From Hominimerdicola alba (GTDB lineage: Bacteria > Bacillota > Clostridia > Oscillospirales > Ruminococcaceae), in the NCBI RefSeq assembly GCF_900109655.1, contig NZ_FOAT01000003.1, positions 324,321-388,320 of the forward strand: 64,000 nucleotides of DNA. The letters run 5' to 3'. How positions within the stretch are numbered: position 1 is the stretch's first letter; each line of letters begins with the position of its first letter. The notes beneath the pieces were generated by a model, which worked only from the letters and a program-made list of their open reading frames with translations, was not told the DNA's origin and ran no database searches. Made by a program: the position numbers and the translations under genes. This document shows, one piece after another, positions 41,860-51,919 of this stretch.

Positions 41860-42936
41860 TTAGTATTCCCAGCCCTTGTAGACCTTGTTGTTTCCATAAA
41901 GGTCACGCCAGTACTTGGGGAAATATATATCCTTATTGGGTTTTTCCTTATAGGACTTTACGATATGATCGATATTGTCATCAGCTGTAAGTTTCTTCGC
42001 TACTATTACCCATCTGAGATCTTTCAGCAGCTTGGAACAGGTCGATAAAGTTATATACTTATCGTCCTCGGTACACTTGATATCACTAGTATACCACGAT
42101 CTTTTGCTTACCTGATCGTACCAGTCTTCAAATTTATTGTCATCATCATTGAAGTCTCGGCAGCCAACATATTTCCAGGTCGGCTGATCGTCGTCACTAT
42201 CCTCGGTATTTATCGCAAAGCAACTGATTATCGCATATTTGCGTCCGCTTTCGTATATGGAATTGAACTCGATTATCGGGTACTTTTTCAGGAAGTCCAC
42301 GCCCTGTTCGTATTCGGACAGGTGAGTGAAACTCGTACCTACGTAACCCATATGGTGACCGAACACCGTAATGTTATCGGTCTGACCGTTCTCATCCATT
42401 ACGCTGGCATAATCAATAAAGATGCTGCCTGACTCGTAATACTCTTTATCAAGGTTTTTGTTGAGATAGTATTTATTGTCCTCACCCTTTAAAACAGGGA
42501 AGTTTATATACTCCTCACCGCTGTAATCGGTAAATCCCGGTATCTTTATCCAGCCGATAACGTCCTTATTGCGTTTCAGCAGGGGCTTTGCCCAATCCTG
42601 AAGCTTCAGCTTCTGAGCTGATGCCTCCGGGTTCGATGCATCGTAATCATCGCCGCCGTTATTCGCATTGTAGTTGACGTTATCATCGAACTTGGGTTCG
42701 TATTCAACGACAACCTTTTGTATATAGGACTTCTGTTTCTCACGGCTGGCGCCCAGGTAATCACCCAGCTCGTTCAGCGACATAGAGAATAGCACTATCG
42801 ATGCACAGAATGCCACCTTGCGGACTATCTCGTTAGCCTTATCACCTTTCCAGGGGATAAAGTATTTTACAAACCGCAGAAAGAAATTTGAATCATCTCT
42901 CTCTGTCAGATTCGCTGTCTCGTTAAACATTGCCAT
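41860..42936 (-). CDS. Class B sortase, copy 2
   Basis: 358 residues with the same plan as its neighbour: N-terminal membrane segment, linker rich in Asn/Asp, His in VFGHHMGYVG (194/195), Cys300 in TLSTCSK, Arg308, and C-terminal KGWEY. AAGGAGATCATAACG precedes the ATG. The start overlaps the end of the CinA-like gene by 14 bases, so the pair is coupled. The two sortases arose by tandem duplication and have since diverged. Confidence 0.92.
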   Translation of the reverse strand: MAMFNETANLTERDDSNFFLRFVKYFIPWKGDKANEIVRKVAFCASIVLFSMSLNELGDYLGASREKQKSYIQKVVVEYEPKFDDNVNYNANNGGDDYDASNPEASAQKLKLQDWAKPLLKRNKDVIGWIKIPGFTDYSGEEYINFPVLKGEDNKYYLNKNLDKEYYESGSIFIDYASVMDENGQTDNITVFGHHMGYVGTSFTHLSEYEQGVDFLKKYPIIEFNSIYESGRKYAIISCFAINTEDSDDDQPTWKYVGCRDFNDDDNKFEDWYDQVSKRSWYTSDIKCTEDDKYITLSTCSKLLKDLRWVIVAKKLTADDNIDHIVKSYKEKPNKDIYFPKYWRDLYGNNKVYKGWEY

Positions 42937-43486
42937 CGTTATGATCTCCTTGACTTATCTGTATGCCGCAAAGCTCGCAGATCATCTGCATAGTTTTCAG
43001 CACAGTTAACCTTCTTATTGATCCTCTGTCAAGTTTTTCATACTCTTCATATAACTTCAGCACCCGCGACAATTCCTTGTCCTTGTACCTCACCGAAACG
43101 TATACCGTTCCGACAGGTTTTTCTTTGGTGCCTCCCGTGGGTCCGGCAAGACCCGTTATGCCCACCGCGCAGTCAGTACCGAAAAGTTCCATGGCACCTC
43201 TGCTCATCTCACTTGCAACCTCGGAAGAATAGACCGTATATTTCTCCAGCGTTTCTTTCTTAACGCCCAGGACTTTCATCTTTATATCCTCGGTATAGGT
43301 GCAGACACCGCCTTTGAACATAGCCGATGCTCCCGACACTGCGGTGATACATTCAGCCACCATTCCGCCTGTACAGCTTTCGGCTGTAGACATAGTGACC
43401 GAATTCTTTATCATATATTTTACTACACCCGCTGTAACAATGTCAATAGTTTCTGTTACCACTTTGTAGTCTTCCGCAAAATTCAT
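42923..43486 (-). CDS. CinA C-terminal-type nicotinamide-nucleotide amidase
   Basis: 187 residues from ATG 43486, 6 bases after GGGAGG; the longest frame from 43522 runs through the ribosome site. It has STAESCTGGMVAE, YSSEVASEMSRGA and GITGLAGPTGGTKEKPVGTVY, the full PncC/CinA-C domain, without the N-terminal CinA part. It removes the amide from NMN in pyridine nucleotide recycling. Overlaps sortase copy 2 by 14 bases, an unexplained coupling of unrelated functions. Confidence 0.9.
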   Translation of the reverse strand: MNFAEDYKVVTETIDIVTAGVVKYMIKNSVTMSTAESCTGGMVAECITAVSGASAMFKGGVCTYTEDIKMKVLGVKKETLEKYTVYSSEVASEMSRGAMELFGTDCAVGITGLAGPTGGTKEKPVGTVYVSVRYKDKELSRVLKLYEEYEKLDRGSIRRLTVLKTMQMICELCGIQISQGDHNDGNV

Positions 43487-43894
43487 CAACATCCTCCCGC
43501 CTTTTACTGACACATCACACAAAAAATCAGCCTTGTTTTTGAACCTGATGTAAATTTAGTGAACATATCTTACTAAAAAATCAGGGGTTTTTCAACCGTT
43601 TTTGTTACGCTTCTGTTACACACTTGCTACATAAGTGTTTGATTTTTCGGACATTTAACACATTAAAAACTTCGGAAAATCGGGATATGAACATACTTGA
43701 TCACCAATTTTTCACAATAGAAAAGTACCGAAATTTGTACGTAAAAATTAAAATTTGGAAACATTGTAACCATTGTGTAACCAAATTTACCAATTGTAAC
43801 ATCGTACAAATTGAGATATTTTCTGTACAGTTGCCGGTATTCGCTGCATGCAAAAATATGAAACAAAACAGTGTCAGTCATCCACATCTGACCC
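43487..43894. other. AT-rich intergenic region without gene
   Basis: About 400 bases between the thiI stop (43895) and the cinA-like start, very AT-rich. I see no convincing open frame, promoter pair or strong hairpin. It includes a GTTAC/GTAAC-rich stretch at 43760-43805 (repeated TTGTAACCATTGTGTAACC-like motifs) of unknown meaning, and would hold the cinA-sortase promoter on the minus strand. Confidence 0.5.
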
Positions 43895-45073
43895 TTATCT
43901 GTTTTTGATAAGGGTAATACTGGTGTTCTCGACCGCTTTCTGTATATAAGGCTCAAAATCGAAGCTTGCCTGCGCCTTTTCCACCTCAGCAAGAGAAGGC
44001 CTTGTCTTGGGATGCTTGGGTGTAAATACGGTACAGCAGTCCTCGTATGGGAGGATGGAAGTCTCGAAAGTGCCTATCTTTCTTGCGATCTCAACTATCT
44101 CGGACTTATCCATACCTATGCAGGGTCTGAACACGGGCATACGGCAGGCTGCATCGGTGCAGACCATCGCGTACATGGTTTGACTTGCCACCTGACCAAG
44201 GCTCTCACCTGTAACCAGTGCCTGGATATCGCCGTCCTTTTCGCAGATTCGCTGTGCGATCTCCATCATCAGTCGGCGCATGAGTATGGTGAAAAGCTCT
44301 TCGGGGCAGTTGTCCCTCAGCAGTTCCTGTATCTCGGTGAAAGGTACGCAGAAGAACTTAACATCACCGCAGTAAGCTGTCATGAGCTTCGCAAGGGTCT
44401 CGACCTTCATTCTAGCTCTGTCAGAGGTGTAGGGCGGAGCTTCAAAGTGGATAGCTTCCACAACCGCACCGCGGCGAGCCATCATGTAGCCTGCAACAGG
44501 AGAATCGATACCGCCCGAAAGCAGGAGCAGTGCTCTGCCGCTGGAACCTACGGGAATTCCGCCTGCACCGTCAACGGGGTCGGAATGAACATAGGCATAA
44601 TCCTCGCGCACTTCCACCGTCACTGTAACTTCTGGGTCATGAACATCGACTTCGAGATGAGGGAACTTATCCAATATAGCGCCGCCCAGCTCGGAGCATA
44701 TCTCAGGGGACTTGTGAGGGAACTTTTTATCGGCACGTCTTGCATTCACCTTGAAAGTTCTTGCGCCCTCCAGCACTTCTGCCAGATAATCGGGTGCCTT
44801 TTCGCATATCGCTTTTAGGTCTTTTTCGATAGCGCCGCTTCTGCAAAGCTTGACTATGCCGAACACCTTGGATAGTCTGGTCTCAAACTCGTCAACATCG
44901 GGGTTCTCGCCCAGAGGTTCAACATACAGAGTTGACTGCGATTTAGTTACTCTGAACTCTCCAGCACTAGCCAGTCTGCGCTTTATCGTCTTGACCATCA
45001 TGCTCTCAAAAGTGCTTTTGTTAAGACCCTTGAGGGCTATCTCGCCATACTTGCAAAGAATTATTTCCTTCAT
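43895..45073 (-). CDS. thiI: tRNA 4-thiouridine synthase
   Basis: 392 residues: ferredoxin-like/THUMP region (about 1-165) and PP-loop ATPase domain with SGGIDSP (186-192), TGESLGQVASQT and YEDCCTVFTPKHP. No C-terminal rhodanese domain, as in most Gram-positives. It makes s4U8 in tRNA and can feed thiamine thiazole synthesis. The sulfur comes from a cysteine desulfurase, here the gene directly upstream. GGAGGAGCAG precedes the ATG. Confidence 0.93.
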   Translation of the reverse strand: MKEIILCKYGEIALKGLNKSTFESMMVKTIKRRLASAGEFRVTKSQSTLYVEPLGENPDVDEFETRLSKVFGIVKLCRSGAIEKDLKAICEKAPDYLAEVLEGARTFKVNARRADKKFPHKSPEICSELGGAILDKFPHLEVDVHDPEVTVTVEVREDYAYVHSDPVDGAGGIPVGSSGRALLLLSGGIDSPVAGYMMARRGAVVEAIHFEAPPYTSDRARMKVETLAKLMTAYCGDVKFFCVPFTEIQELLRDNCPEELFTILMRRLMMEIAQRICEKDGDIQALVTGESLGQVASQTMYAMVCTDAACRMPVFRPCIGMDKSEIVEIARKIGTFETSILPYEDCCTVFTPKHPKTRPSLAEVEKAQASFDFEPYIQKAVENTSITLIKNR

Positions 45074-45188
45074 TATAACTGCTCCTCCGTTGATTTTTTG
45101 TCAGTAACTGTCGGCTTAGTCCTGTAATTTATCGACCTGTTCCGACATTCTCTTTATATATTAATATGGTATAAAACGTCCGTTCACT

Positions 45189-46319
45189 TTACTTCAGCCT
45201 TGCCAGTTCGTTTTGGGCAGCTGAGATACCCTCCATCAGACCGCGGAGGTCTTCCTCGGTGGTATCGGGTGAAAAGCTGATACGCAGAGTGGTGTCCATA
45301 GCTTGTACAGGTATTCTGAACTCAGCGAGAACGCCGCTTTTTTTGCCCTTTGAGCAAGCCGAACCGCTGGAAACGAATATCCCGCGCTTTTCCAGATAGT
45401 GCAGAAGCACCTCAGATTTAAGACCGTCCACCGTTATGCTTGTAACGTATGGCGATTTTTCTCCGCGGAAATTTATGCCGATGCCACCGTTTTTTTCACA
45501 AAGCTCAAACAGCAGAGCTTCCAGCTTTTTAGCGGATTCAAGCCTTTCGGCGATGTTTTTGGAGTAGTGCTTTACCGCTTCACCAAAGCCGCATATCAGG
45601 GGAACAGATTCCGTGCCCGAGCGCATATTTTTTTCCTGACCGCCGCCCATCAGCAGTGCGGGAAGATGCAGACCCTTGCGGATAAACAGTGCTCCCGTGC
45701 CTTTGGGACCGCAAATTTTGTGGGCACTCAGAGAGATAAGATCAGCACCGAGAGTCTTGGTCTTTATCGGAAGTTTCATGTATCCCTGAACGCAGTCACA
45801 GTGAGTTATGACCTTAGGGAAATGCCTGTGTATCGCGTTGAAAGCCTTGCTCACGGGAAGTACCGCACCAGTTTCGTTGTTGACCAGCATCATACTTACA
45901 AGGAATGTATCCTCGTTGACTGCATCAGCAACAGCTTCGGCGGAGATCACTCCGTTTTCATCAGGTGATATGCGTATGACCTCGCAGCCAAGGCGTTCCA
46001 GCTCATCTAAGGGACGTGCGGTGGCAGGGTGTTCTATGGTTGTGGTAACGACCCTGTGCTTGCGCTTACCTTGCGATTTATATGCACCAAAAATTGCGGT
46101 GTTGCTGCTCTCGGTAGCCCCGGATGTGAAGAAAATCTCTTCGGCAAGGCAGCCAAGACTTTCGGCAATCGCTGTCCTGGCATCTGTCACCAGAAGCTCG
46201 GCATCAAGTCCGCAGCGGTGCAGTGACGATGGGTTCCCGAAAACCTCCAGACCTTTCATTACCCCCGCTTTTGCGGCTTCGCAGGGCTTTGTGGTAGCGG
46301 CGTTATCAAGATATATCAA
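45189..46319 (-). CDS. Cysteine desulfurase (NifS/IscS type), partner of ThiI
   Basis: 376 residues starting at TTG 46319, 8 bases after AAAGGA, giving MIYLDNAATTKP. The longer frame from ATG 46349 starts at the expected transcription start and lacks a ribosome site. The PLP Lys is in LSAHKICGPKG and the catalytic Cys in SSGSACSKGKK. It takes sulfur from cysteine; the pairing with thiI 115 bases downstream indicates supply for tRNA thiolation. No iscU or mnmA is seen nearby. Confidence 0.92.
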   Translation of the reverse strand: MIYLDNAATTKPCEAAKAGVMKGLEVFGNPSSLHRCGLDAELLVTDARTAIAESLGCLAEEIFFTSGATESSNTAIFGAYKSQGKRKHRVVTTTIEHPATARPLDELERLGCEVIRISPDENGVISAEAVADAVNEDTFLVSMMLVNNETGAVLPVSKAFNAIHRHFPKVITHCDCVQGYMKLPIKTKTLGADLISLSAHKICGPKGTGALFIRKGLHLPALLMGGGQEKNMRSGTESVPLICGFGEAVKHYSKNIAERLESAKKLEALLFELCEKNGGIGINFRGEKSPYVTSITVDGLKSEVLLHYLEKRGIFVSSGSACSKGKKSGVLAEFRIPVQAMDTTLRISFSPDTTEEDLRGLMEGISAAQNELARLK

Positions 46320-46356
46320 AGCGCTCAGTCCTTTCTGATTTGATAGCATAAATTAT

Positions 46357-46385
46357 ATTATAACATATCCTGTTTCAAATTTCAA
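46357..46385 (-). promoter_or_regulatory. Promoter of the desulfurase-thiI unit
   Basis: On the minus strand TTGAAA (46385-46380), 17-base spacer, TATAAT (46362-46357), with a second overlapping TATAAT. It places the transcription start near 46350 and supports the TTG start of the desulfurase. Confidence 0.8.
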
Positions 46386-46460
46386 CCTGATAGTATGAAC
46401 AGATCATCTTAGATATTACGTGAAACGTTCACTTTCGTGTGATTTTCGCTTTAAAAACTA

Positions 46461-46489
46461 TTGACAGCTTATCTTTCAAATGTTATAAT
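46461..46489 (+). promoter_or_regulatory. Promoter of cdd
   Basis: TTGACA (46461-46466), 17-base spacer, TATAAT (46484-46489), a near-perfect sigma-A promoter 54 bases before the cdd ATG. A small CGCC/GGCG hairpin lies in the leader. Confidence 0.9.
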
Positions 46490-46543
46490 GATAGAGGTTG
46501 GGCGCCTATATGGCGAAATAAATAGATTTTGGGGTGTAATATA

Positions 46544-46927
46544 ATGGAAAACAAGGAACTTTTGGAGCTTGCCATCGAAGCCGCGAGTAATTCCTACTGC
46601 TCGTATTCGGGTTTCTCGGTAGGGGCGGCGCTACTCACTGAGGATGGCAGGATATTCACAGGCTGCAACGTGGAAAACAGCTCTTTTTCACTGACTATCT
46701 GCGCTGAACGCACAGCGATATTCAAGGCAGTGTCCGAGGGCTGCAGGAAATTCAAAGCAATAGCTATTGTCGGCGGTGCAGAGGGTAATTACAGCCACCC
46801 ATGCTGTCCTTGCGGCGCTTGCTTGCAGGTGATGAGCGAATTCTGTGACGATGATTTTTCGATCATTCTCACGAACGGGGAATTCACGCTGGGCGAATTT
46901 CTGCCTATGCGCTTTGAACTTAACTGA
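46544..46927 (+). CDS. cdd: Cytidine deaminase
   Basis: 127 residues. The zinc site is C53-A-E55 (CAERTAI) with C90 and C93 in PCGAC; the substrate motif NVENSSF lies at 42-48. It deaminates cytidine and deoxycytidine in pyrimidine salvage. The longest frame starts at TTG 46529, but ATG 46544 with GGGGTG 7 bases upstream gives the usual length. It has its own promoter and terminator. Confidence 0.93.
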   Translation: MENKELLELAIEAASNSYCSYSGFSVGAALLTEDGRIFTGCNVENSSFSLTICAERTAIFKAVSEGCRKFKAIAIVGGAEGNYSHPCCPCGACLQVMSEFCDDDFSIILTNGEFTLGEFLPMRFELN

Positions 46928-46944
46928 ATCGGTATAAGATATCT

Positions 46945-46981
46945 ACAGGACTTTGCTTTGCGCGAGGTCCTGTTTCTTTTT
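46945..46981 (+). terminator. Terminator of cdd
   Basis: ACAGGAC / GTCCTGT stem with a 15-base loop followed by TTCTTTTTT. Confidence 0.85.
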
Positions 46982-47139
46982 TGTTAAAAATGGTCGTGAA
47001 GCAGTATTTTTGCATCATAGAAAATGTTTGTCTTTATGTTTTGGTTTTATATCACGCTTAACGAATAATGAATATCGGGAGGCAAATAATGAAAGATATA
47101 AAAATTCGCATATCGGTATATGACAAAATAACGCAACGC

Positions 47140-47174
47140 AAAGGCACTTCTGTCAGAAATATGACAAAAGTGCC
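47140..47174 (-). terminator. Terminator of groESL
   Basis: On the minus strand GGCACTTTTGTCA pairs with TGACAGAAGTGCC (one G-U-type mismatch), loop TATTTC, then TTTGCG. It lies 40 bases after the groEL stop and is nearly the same sequence as the hsp20 terminator at 19475-19508. Confidence 0.85.
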
Positions 47175-47213
47175 TGAATGTTTATTATTTATCCCGCGGG
47201 AGTACCCTTTGAA

Positions 47214-48863
<1,650 letters not shown>

Positions 48864-48877
48864 TTACCTCCGTTTTG

Positions 48878-48911
48878 ATAATTCATAATTCATAATTCAT
48901 AATTCATAATT
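48878..48911. repeat. ATAATTC heptamer array between groES and groEL
   Basis: Nearly five perfect tandem copies of the 7-base unit ATAATTC. It is the same heptamer as the imperfect array at the proS stop (31744-31777) and sits 21 bases upstream of the groEL start codon in the mRNA. Confidence 0.9.
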
Positions 48912-49000
48912 AAGCCGAAAGATCACTTCCTGCAAATACGAAAGATGGATATGAACTATGGTAATTGTAATATTTATCTATGCCTGATGTACCTGTGCAG

Positions 49001-49300
<300 letters not shown>

Positions 49301-49322
49301 TTATGTGTTGCAAAATGTTGTT

Positions 49323-49349
49323 TTAGCACTCTTGATATCCGAGTGCTAA
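49323..49349 (-). promoter_or_regulatory. CIRCE operator (HrcA site) of groESL
   Basis: A perfect TTAGCACTC-N9-GAGTGCTAA inverted repeat between the promoter and groES. It shows HrcA repression of groESL; hrcA itself is not in the window. Confidence 0.95.
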
Positions 49350-49353
49350 GTAT

Positions 49354-49381
49354 ATTGTACCACGATTTTTATAAATTGCAA
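49354..49381 (-). promoter_or_regulatory. Promoter of groESL
   Basis: On the minus strand TTGCAA (49381-49376), 16-base spacer, TACAAT (49359-49354), just upstream of the CIRCE element. Confidence 0.85.
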
Positions 49382-49579
49382 TACGTCTATCTGATTTTTG
49401 TAGATTTGCACAAATAGGTGTTTGCAAACACCATGAAAATTGTGTTAGTATGTGTCTGTTATTTTATGAAGTTTTATGTTATAATTACTATAATTAGTAA
49501 TGTGATAAAAATCATCTGTTGTTGACTTTGTGATTATTCTTTGAATATTTTTAAACTCGCTTTATTAAATTTATAAGAT

Positions 49580-49634
49580 GTTCACAAAAAATTTATTTCA
49601 AGTTCACGAAAGTTGATTGTAAATTTGTTATACT
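49580..49634 (+). promoter_or_regulatory. Possible activator-type promoter of the two-component genes
   Basis: GTTCAC occurs at 49580-49585 and 49602-49607, exactly 22 bases apart (two helix turns), upstream of TATACT (49629-49634), which lacks a good -35 box. The arrangement resembles sites of OmpR/PhoB-type regulators, so self-activation by the response regulator encoded next is possible. The rest of 49382-49743 is AT-rich leader without a gene. Confidence 0.4.
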
Positions 49635-49743
49635 GTAATTACTAATTATTATTTAAATTATATTGTTGTCCCTTTAAAGGACGGCATAAAATTAATAGCT
49701 TGCAGTCCGGGTAAGTGGCTGAGGCGACGAAAGGAAGATGAAT

Positions 49744-50448
49744 ATGTCACTGGGAAGAGTCTTGGTAGTTGATGATGATAAGAATATCTGCGAGCTGCTG
49801 CGTCTTTATCTTGAAAAGGACGGATATGGCGTTATCCTGGCTCACGACGGTGAGGAAGCAGTCGTAAAATTCAATGCGCTGAAGCCCGATATCATTCTGC
49901 TTGATATCATGCTGCCCGGCATCGACGGCTGGCAGGTATGCCGTGAGATCAGAAAGAAGTCTAACGTTCCGATCATCATGATCACCGCAAAGGTTGAAAC
50001 CTTTGATAAGGTACTGGGTCTTGAGCTCGGCGCTGACGATTATATCGTCAAGCCCTTTGATACCAAAGAGGTCATCGCGAGGATCAAGGCAGTTTACAGA
50101 AGAGTTGGTCAGTCCTCTGCAGAGAGCGAGATCAAGGAAGTCAAGTATGACAAGCTTTCTGTAAATATGACAAGATATGAGCTGAGAGTAAACGGTCAGG
50201 TAATGGATACTCCCCCGAAGGAGCTGGAACTGCTGTTCCATCTGGCATCGAACCCCAACAGAGTTTATACCAGAGATCAGCTTCTTGATGAAGTATGGGG
50301 CTTTGAGTACTATGGTGACTCGAGAACTATCGACGTTCATGTAAAGAGACTTCGTGAAAAGCTTGAGGGCGTTTCCGACAAGTGGGCACTGAAAACTGTT
50401 TGGGGCGTAGGCTACAAGTTTGAAGTTTCCGAAAACAACAATGAATAA
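49744..50448 (+). CDS. Response regulator, OmpR/PhoB family
   Basis: 234 residues from ATG 49744, 8 bases after AAGGA; an ATG two codons earlier abuts the ribosome site. Receiver domain with the acidic pocket (LVVDDD), phospho-Asp in LLDIMLPG, Thr of ITA and Lys of VKPF; winged-helix domain in the second half (TPPKELELLFHLASNPNRVYTR, DVHVKRLREKLE). It should bind DNA on phosphorylation by the kinase encoded next. The set with kinase and HtrA recalls WalRK-HtrA. Confidence 0.94.
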   Translation: MSLGRVLVVDDDKNICELLRLYLEKDGYGVILAHDGEEAVVKFNALKPDIILLDIMLPGIDGWQVCREIRKKSNVPIIMITAKVETFDKVLGLELGADDYIVKPFDTKEVIARIKAVYRRVGQSSAESEIKEVKYDKLSVNMTRYELRVNGQVMDTPPKELELLFHLASNPNRVYTRDQLLDEVWGFEYYGDSRTIDVHVKRLREKLEGVSDKWALKTVWGVGYKFEVSENNNE

Positions 50449-51853
50449 CGGCAAAAGTATATTTACAAGGTACTTTGCGATTTGCTCAGCAGTAATACTG
50501 ATAAGCTTTTGTTGCTTAGGAACAGTATTACTGCTTGTTTCTTCAAGGTACTTCTTAGATGAAAAAAAGAGCCTTATGCTGAAAGATGCCAGGGCTCTTG
50601 CTTCATATACACAGGAAAAAATGATGGAGCAGCCCGACCGGTGGCGCGATGATGTGGCAGCGGAGATGAAGACCTATGCCATAGGCAGCAACTCCGATTA
50701 CCTGCTTTGCAGCGATGACGGCTATGTGGTTGTAGATACAAGCGGCGAGGTGAAAAACATCGACCCCAACCTGCTGACAAAATTCAACGGCTCCACGACA
50801 TACTCCTACGACGACCTGAACGGCGTGCTGGATGAAGTCTGCCATATCACGGGAGATTCATTCTCAGCCAACGGTCCGAAGTACTACGTGCTGGCATACT
50901 CCCCGAAATCCGAGCAGGACAACTACACCAAGAACATCATGGAGATATTCATGGTAAGTGCCATAGCCGTACTTCTGGTAGTAATGTTCCTGGTATATTT
51001 CGCTACGCTGAAGCTGACAGAGCCTATCACCGAAGTTGCGGAGATAGCCAAAAAGCTTGGTAACGGCGATTTCTCGGTAACTTTGCCGGAATATACCACC
51101 AAGGAGTTCAACGAGCTTTCCATCGCTTTCAACGAAATGGCTGCCAACCTGAAAAGCTACGACACCATGCGCAACAGCTTTCTGGCAAACGTTTCTCACG
51201 AGCTTAGGACACCTATGACTTCCATAGGCGGCTTTGTGGACGGCATACTTGACGGTACTATCCCGAAAGCACAGCATAATTACTATATGAGGATAATATC
51301 CTCCGAGGTAGGAAGACTTACCCGTCTTGTAAAGAGTATGCTGAACCTTGCCAAAATAGAAGCGGGCGAACTTGAACCGAGCAAGACTTCTTTCCCTGTG
51401 ACCGAGCCCATACTCGATACACTGCTGACTTTTGAGCCGAAGATAGATGAGAAAAACATCGATATCCGCGGACTTGATGTGCAGAGGATAAATATGTATG
51501 CCGATATCGACCTTATACATCAGGTAATGTACAACCTTATCGAAAATGCCATAAAGTTTGTGGATAAGGGCGGCTATATCGAATTCTCATTCGAGGACGG
51601 AGAGGATAAGACTTCCGTTTCTATAAGAAACAGCGGCGAGGGTCTGGCGGAGGACGAGCTTCCGCTGGTATTCGACAGATTCTACAAGACTGATAAATCC
51701 CGAGGCATACACGCTCAGGGTCTGGGGCTGGGACTTAATATCGCACGCTCCATAGTCGAGATACACGGCGGCAAGATAATGGTAAAGAGCCTTAAAGGCG
51801 AGTACACCGAATTCACCTTTACCATACCCAAAGCCGAGAAAAACGAGGAATGA
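50441..51853 (+). CDS. Sensor histidine kinase
   Basis: 470 residues from ATG 50441, overlapping the regulator stop by 8 bases. Two membrane segments (about 10-36 and 167-189) flank an extracytoplasmic sensor region of about 130 residues; HAMP follows (about 190-242), then the H-box with His253 (NVSHELRTPM), N-box NLIENAIKF and G-boxes ending in GLGLGLNIAR. No PAS domain is apparent, unlike typical WalK. It phosphorylates the adjacent regulator. The signal is unknown. Confidence 0.94.
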   Translation: MNNGKSIFTRYFAICSAVILISFCCLGTVLLLVSSRYFLDEKKSLMLKDARALASYTQEKMMEQPDRWRDDVAAEMKTYAIGSNSDYLLCSDDGYVVVDTSGEVKNIDPNLLTKFNGSTTYSYDDLNGVLDEVCHITGDSFSANGPKYYVLAYSPKSEQDNYTKNIMEIFMVSAIAVLLVVMFLVYFATLKLTEPITEVAEIAKKLGNGDFSVTLPEYTTKEFNELSIAFNEMAANLKSYDTMRNSFLANVSHELRTPMTSIGGFVDGILDGTIPKAQHNYYMRIISSEVGRLTRLVKSMLNLAKIEAGELEPSKTSFPVTEPILDTLLTFEPKIDEKNIDIRGLDVQRINMYADIDLIHQVMYNLIENAIKFVDKGGYIEFSFEDGEDKTSVSIRNSGEGLAEDELPLVFDRFYKTDKSRGIHAQGLGLGLNIARSIVEIHGGKIMVKSLKGEYTEFTFTIPKAEKNEE

Positions 51854-51864
51854 TGAACGTCAGA

Positions 51865-51893
51865 GGACTGCTGTTCGCAGCAGTCCCCTTTTT
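51865..51893 (+). terminator. Hairpin terminator between kinase and htrA
   Basis: GGACTGCTG / CAGCAGTCC stem closed by a TTCG tetraloop, then CCTTTTT. It would separate or attenuate htrA expression from the two-component genes. Confidence 0.85.
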
Positions 51894-51919
51894 ACAGTTA
51901 TATGAGAGGTGATACCCTG

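Noticed and set aside
48878-48911. CRISPR-like array
   Set aside because: The units are 7 bases in direct tandem without spacers, so it is a microsatellite.
49690-49740. tRNA-like sequence before the response regulator
   Set aside because: No TPsiC GTTCGAATC arm or cloverleaf can be built; the stretch is a leader with a ribosome site.
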